A DNA stretch of 64,000 nt from Hymenobacter aquaticus (GTDB lineage Bacteria; Bacteroidota; Bacteroidia; Cytophagales; Hymenobacteraceae), in contig NZ_SRLC01000001.1 of the NCBI RefSeq assembly GCF_004765605.1, positions 2,852,001 through 2,916,000 of the forward strand, read 5' to 3'. Within the stretch, counting starts at the first letter, position 1, and each line of letters begins with the position of its first letter. Shown one piece after another: positions 61,949 to 64,000 of the stretch. The notes beneath the pieces were generated by a model that was not told the origin of the DNA, did no database searches, and saw nothing but the letters and a program-made list of their open reading frames with translations. The translations under genes and the position numbers were made by a program.

Positions 61949-62274
61949 AGCAGAGCGGAGTAAAAAATACAATTTCCCGAATACTACCGGGCAAAAGCGG
62001 CCTCTGAGCAGTACAGACCGGAAACAGGTATCGGTGCCGAACCGGTCCTTAAAGATAAGGTGGGTCGACCTATCAAAACCAAGTTAAAAACCGCCATAAC
62101 TCACTGATTTCGAAATAAAAATACCGGAAACGTTTCCGGAAACGTTTGTGATAGGTAACTTTACTTCCGCATAGCACAAAAAATATTTCGTACATTATCT
62201 TCGAATAATGAAACGGTAAGCCACCCGCTCTGCTATCTACCCACCCGGCTTATTGTTAAAAAATACCATTTACC
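61949..62274. promoter_or_regulatory. Divergent uxuA / regulator promoter region with LacI-type operator
   Basis: 326 bp between uxuA and the regulator. AAACGTTTCCGGAAACGTTT at 62128-62147 is a perfect 20-bp palindrome with the same CGTTTCCGGAAACG core as the xylB operator; a further CCGGAAACG half lies at 62124-62132. On the minus strand it runs into TATTTTTATTTCGAAATCAG (62104-62123), like the xylB promoter. On the plus side TATCTTCG near 62200 resembles a -7 box. The position suggests control of the whole xylan operon plus autoregulation. Confidence 0.72.
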
Positions 62275-63453
62275 ATGATAAAGTGCGTTAAATGCAAGCT
62301 GGCTGATGATGTCATGAAAGCCGGTTTCATCCGCGGCCGGCAGCGGTTCTTCTGCAAGGCCTGCGACTACCACTTCACCGAGGAAAAAACGGCGCTGGTA
62401 CCCGAGCGCCGCCGCCACCAGACCACCATCAGCGACGTGGCCAAGGCCCTGGGTGTGGCGTCCTCCACCGTCTCGCGGGCCCTGAACGGGCACAGCGACA
62501 TCAGCCCCAACACCCGGCAGGCCATTCTGGAAGTGGCCCGCCAGCTCGACTACCAGCCCAACCTGCTGGCCCAGAGCCTGAAAAGCAGCGAAACCTACAC
62601 CATCGGGGTGCTGATTCCGGACATTGAGCGGCCGTTTTTCGCCACCGCCGTCAGCGGCATTCAGCAGGTGGCGGCCGAATCGGGCTACCGGGTGATGATC
62701 TGCCAGTCGAAGGAGTCGTACCAGACGGAGGTGAGCAACGTGCAGGCCCTGATTGCCAGCCGCGTCGACGGGCTGCTGATCTGCCACTCCCGCGAAACCG
62801 AGAACTTCGACCACGTGCGCGCCGATGCCTGCCGCGGCATCCCGGTGGTGCATTTCGACAGGGTGTGCAACGAGGTCAACAGCGCCCAGGTGATGCTCGA
62901 CGACTGGGGCGGGGCCTTTGCCGTGACCGAGCACCTTATTCTGGAGGGCTGCCAGCGCATTGCCGTGCTGGCCGGCCCCGAGTCCTTGCTGATCAGCAAG
63001 CAGCGCATCGGGGGCTACATAAACGCCCTGCACCACTACGGCCTCAAGCCCAAGGACGAGCTGCGGATTCATACCAACTTCCGCTCCGAGTCGGCGGTGG
63101 CGGCCCTGGACCAGTGGCTGGCCCTGCCCGAGCCGCCCGACGCCATTTTTGCCGTGAACTACACCAACGCCCTCGACGTGATTCAGGCGCTGAAGCAGCG
63201 CGGCATCCGCATTCCGGAGGACATTGCCGTGGTGGGCTACGGCGACGAGTTCCTGGCTTCCATGATTGAGCCGGCCCTGACCACGGTGGACCTCCACCCC
63301 TACCGCATCGGCCAGCAGGCCGCCCGCCTCTTCCTCGACCAGGTGCGGCTCAAGGAAAACTTCAAGCCCCGCACCTACGTGCTGTCCGGTGATTTGGTCA
63401 TCCGGCAGTCGTCGTTGAAAGGCAAAGGGCCGCTGTTCCGGTTGAGTATTTAA
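62275..63453 (+). CDS. LacI-family regulator with N-terminal zinc ribbon
   Basis: 392 residues. Residues 1-36 form a CX2C-X19-CX2C zinc ribbon (Cys 4, 7, 27, 30; AGFIRGRQRFFCKACDYHF), very like the IS1/InsA transposase zinc finger. The LacI helix-turn-helix follows with TISDVAKALGVASSTVSRAL and hinge helix PNLLAQSLKS. A periplasmic-binding-protein-like effector domain then runs from YTIGVLIPDIERPFFATAVS to the C-terminus. The operator between it and uxuA, and the matching one before xylB, are its likely targets. The ligand should be a xylan breakdown product such as xylo-oligosaccharide or a uronate. The zinc ribbon is not part of standard LacI proteins. Confidence 0.9.
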   Translation: MIKCVKCKLADDVMKAGFIRGRQRFFCKACDYHFTEEKTALVPERRRHQTTISDVAKALGVASSTVSRALNGHSDISPNTRQAILEVARQLDYQPNLLAQSLKSSETYTIGVLIPDIERPFFATAVSGIQQVAAESGYRVMICQSKESYQTEVSNVQALIASRVDGLLICHSRETENFDHVRADACRGIPVVHFDRVCNEVNSAQVMLDDWGGAFAVTEHLILEGCQRIAVLAGPESLLISKQRIGGYINALHHYGLKPKDELRIHTNFRSESAVAALDQWLALPEPPDAIFAVNYTNALDVIQALKQRGIRIPEDIAVVGYGDEFLASMIEPALTTVDLHPYRIGQQAARLFLDQVRLKENFKPRTYVLSGDLVIRQSSLKGKGPLFRLSI

Positions 63454-63458
63454 AGGAG

Positions 63459-63551
63459 TGTAGAGACGCGAATACGCGTCTCAATCGTTGCTAACGTTGT
63501 TTAGCCGAACAAGCGTCGTTCAACGAGGAGACGCGAATACGCGTCTCTACA
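63459..63551. repeat. Family C inverted-repeat element
   Basis: TGTAGAGACGCGAATACGCG (from 63459) faces GAGACGCGAATACGCGTCTC + TACA (to 63551). The inner part holds CGTTGCTAACGTTGTTTA and GTCGTTCAACGAG, as in the other copies. Confidence 0.88.
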
Positions 63552-63583
63552 TCGGCCAACCAGCAGCTGTGACGTAGGCCCGG

Positions 63584-64000
63584 CTAGGAAAACGCTACCC
63601 GCAGCGTGTGTACCGCGTCGGGCCCGGAAAACGTGTAGCGCACCGAGTAGCCGTAGTAGTGGCAAATCTGCTGCACGATGGACAACCCCAGCCCCGGCGA
63701 GTCGGACGACACGTTGAGCTTGCGGAACCGCTCGAAAAAGCGGGCCGGCTCGCCGGCCACGGCGGGCCCGGTATTGCTGATTTCGAGGAAGTCGGGCGTG
63801 AGCGTCCAGTGCAGGTGGCCGCCGCGGTGGTTGTGCTTAATGGCGTTCTGCAGCAGGTTGCCCACCAGGGAATCGGCCAGGGCCGGGTGCATCTGCAGGG
63901 CCGGCCGGCCCCGCACCTCGCCCCGCACCGCCAACTGCTTGTCCTCGATGAAATCCTGGAGCAGCAGCAGCCGGTTTTCCACCACCTTGTCCAGCTCCAG
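63584..64000 (-). CDS. Two-component sensor histidine kinase, C-terminal part only
   Basis: The frame is open to the window edge, so only the last about 138 residues are seen. They form a HATPase_c domain: N-box LADSLVGNLLQNAIKHNHRG, a D/F region ISNTGPAV and FERFRKLN, and G-box SPGLGLSIVQQICHYYGYSV. The phosphorylated His, any membrane segments and the sensor domain lie beyond the window. Its partner response regulator would also be outside. No link to the xylan genes can be shown. Confidence 0.88.
   Translation of the reverse strand: MELDKVVENRLLLLQDFIEDKQLAVRGEVRGRPALQMHPALADSLVGNLLQNAIKHNHRGGHLHWTLTPDFLEISNTGPAVAGEPARFFERFRKLNVSSDSPGLGLSIVQQICHYYGYSVRYTFSGPDAVHTLRVAFS

Overview
The window looks like a chromosome segment from a high-GC Bacteroidetes bacterium of the Hymenobacter/Cytophagales type. 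The evidence is a SusC/SusD pair, type IX secretion C-terminal domains on two secreted pectinases, an N-acetyl/N-succinylornithine carbamoyltransferase in place of a classical OTCase, and little sign of Shine-Dalgarno sequences. There are 43 supported protein-coding genes, two of them cut by the window edges. I found no rRNA, tRNA or CRISPR.

Layout. (1) 1-6.3 kb, pectin: a truncated GH43 enzyme and a pectin methylesterase on the minus strand face a pectate lyase across a 33-bp perfect inverted repeat carrying LacI-type half-sites. (2) 6.4-7.7 kb: a small unknown gene and an MpaB/DUF2236 protein. (3) 7.7-22.6 kb, a complete arginine plus carbamoyl-phosphate cluster: GNAT acyltransferase, argG, argC, argD, carA, carB, argF' on the minus strand; argB, argE and argH on the plus strand; one VOC gene between. 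(4) 23.3-27.8 kb: a GalU-like nucleotidylyltransferase and a 1111-residue fusion of a GHMP sugar kinase to a UDP-sugar pyrophosphorylase. (5) 27.9-31.8 kb: a Tat-exported, PaoABC-type molybdenum aldehyde oxidoreductase. (6) 32-33.6 kb: a THEM6-like thioesterase and a disordered hydrophilic protein. (7) 33.8-63.5 kb: a glucuronoarabinoxylan utilization region, ending with a LacI-type regulator.

The xylan region reads as one pathway. SusC/SusD import oligosaccharides. GH10, GH115, GH67, GH51, GH3, GH35 and an SGNH acetylesterase cut backbone and side chains. XylA, XylB and a transaldolase-glucose-6-phosphate isomerase fusion handle xylose. UxuA and an SDR dehydrogenase handle the released glucuronate; a uronate isomerase is not in the window. 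The regulator next door carries an N-terminal IS1/InsA-like zinc ribbon in front of its LacI helix-turn-helix. Near-identical palindromes (core CGTTTCCGGAAACG) lie upstream of xylB and between uxuA and the regulator.

The most unusual feature is a dense set of intergenic inverted-repeat elements from at least seven sequence families. Most are two facing arms around a short spacer. Two copies of one family (A) instead hold genes tightly between their arms: 12099-12826 carries a GIY-YIG nuclease plus a hypothetical gene and splits carA from carB, and 22684-23251 carries a small secreted hypothetical protein. This suggests a small cargo-carrying palindromic mobile element, possibly driven by the GIY-YIG nuclease.
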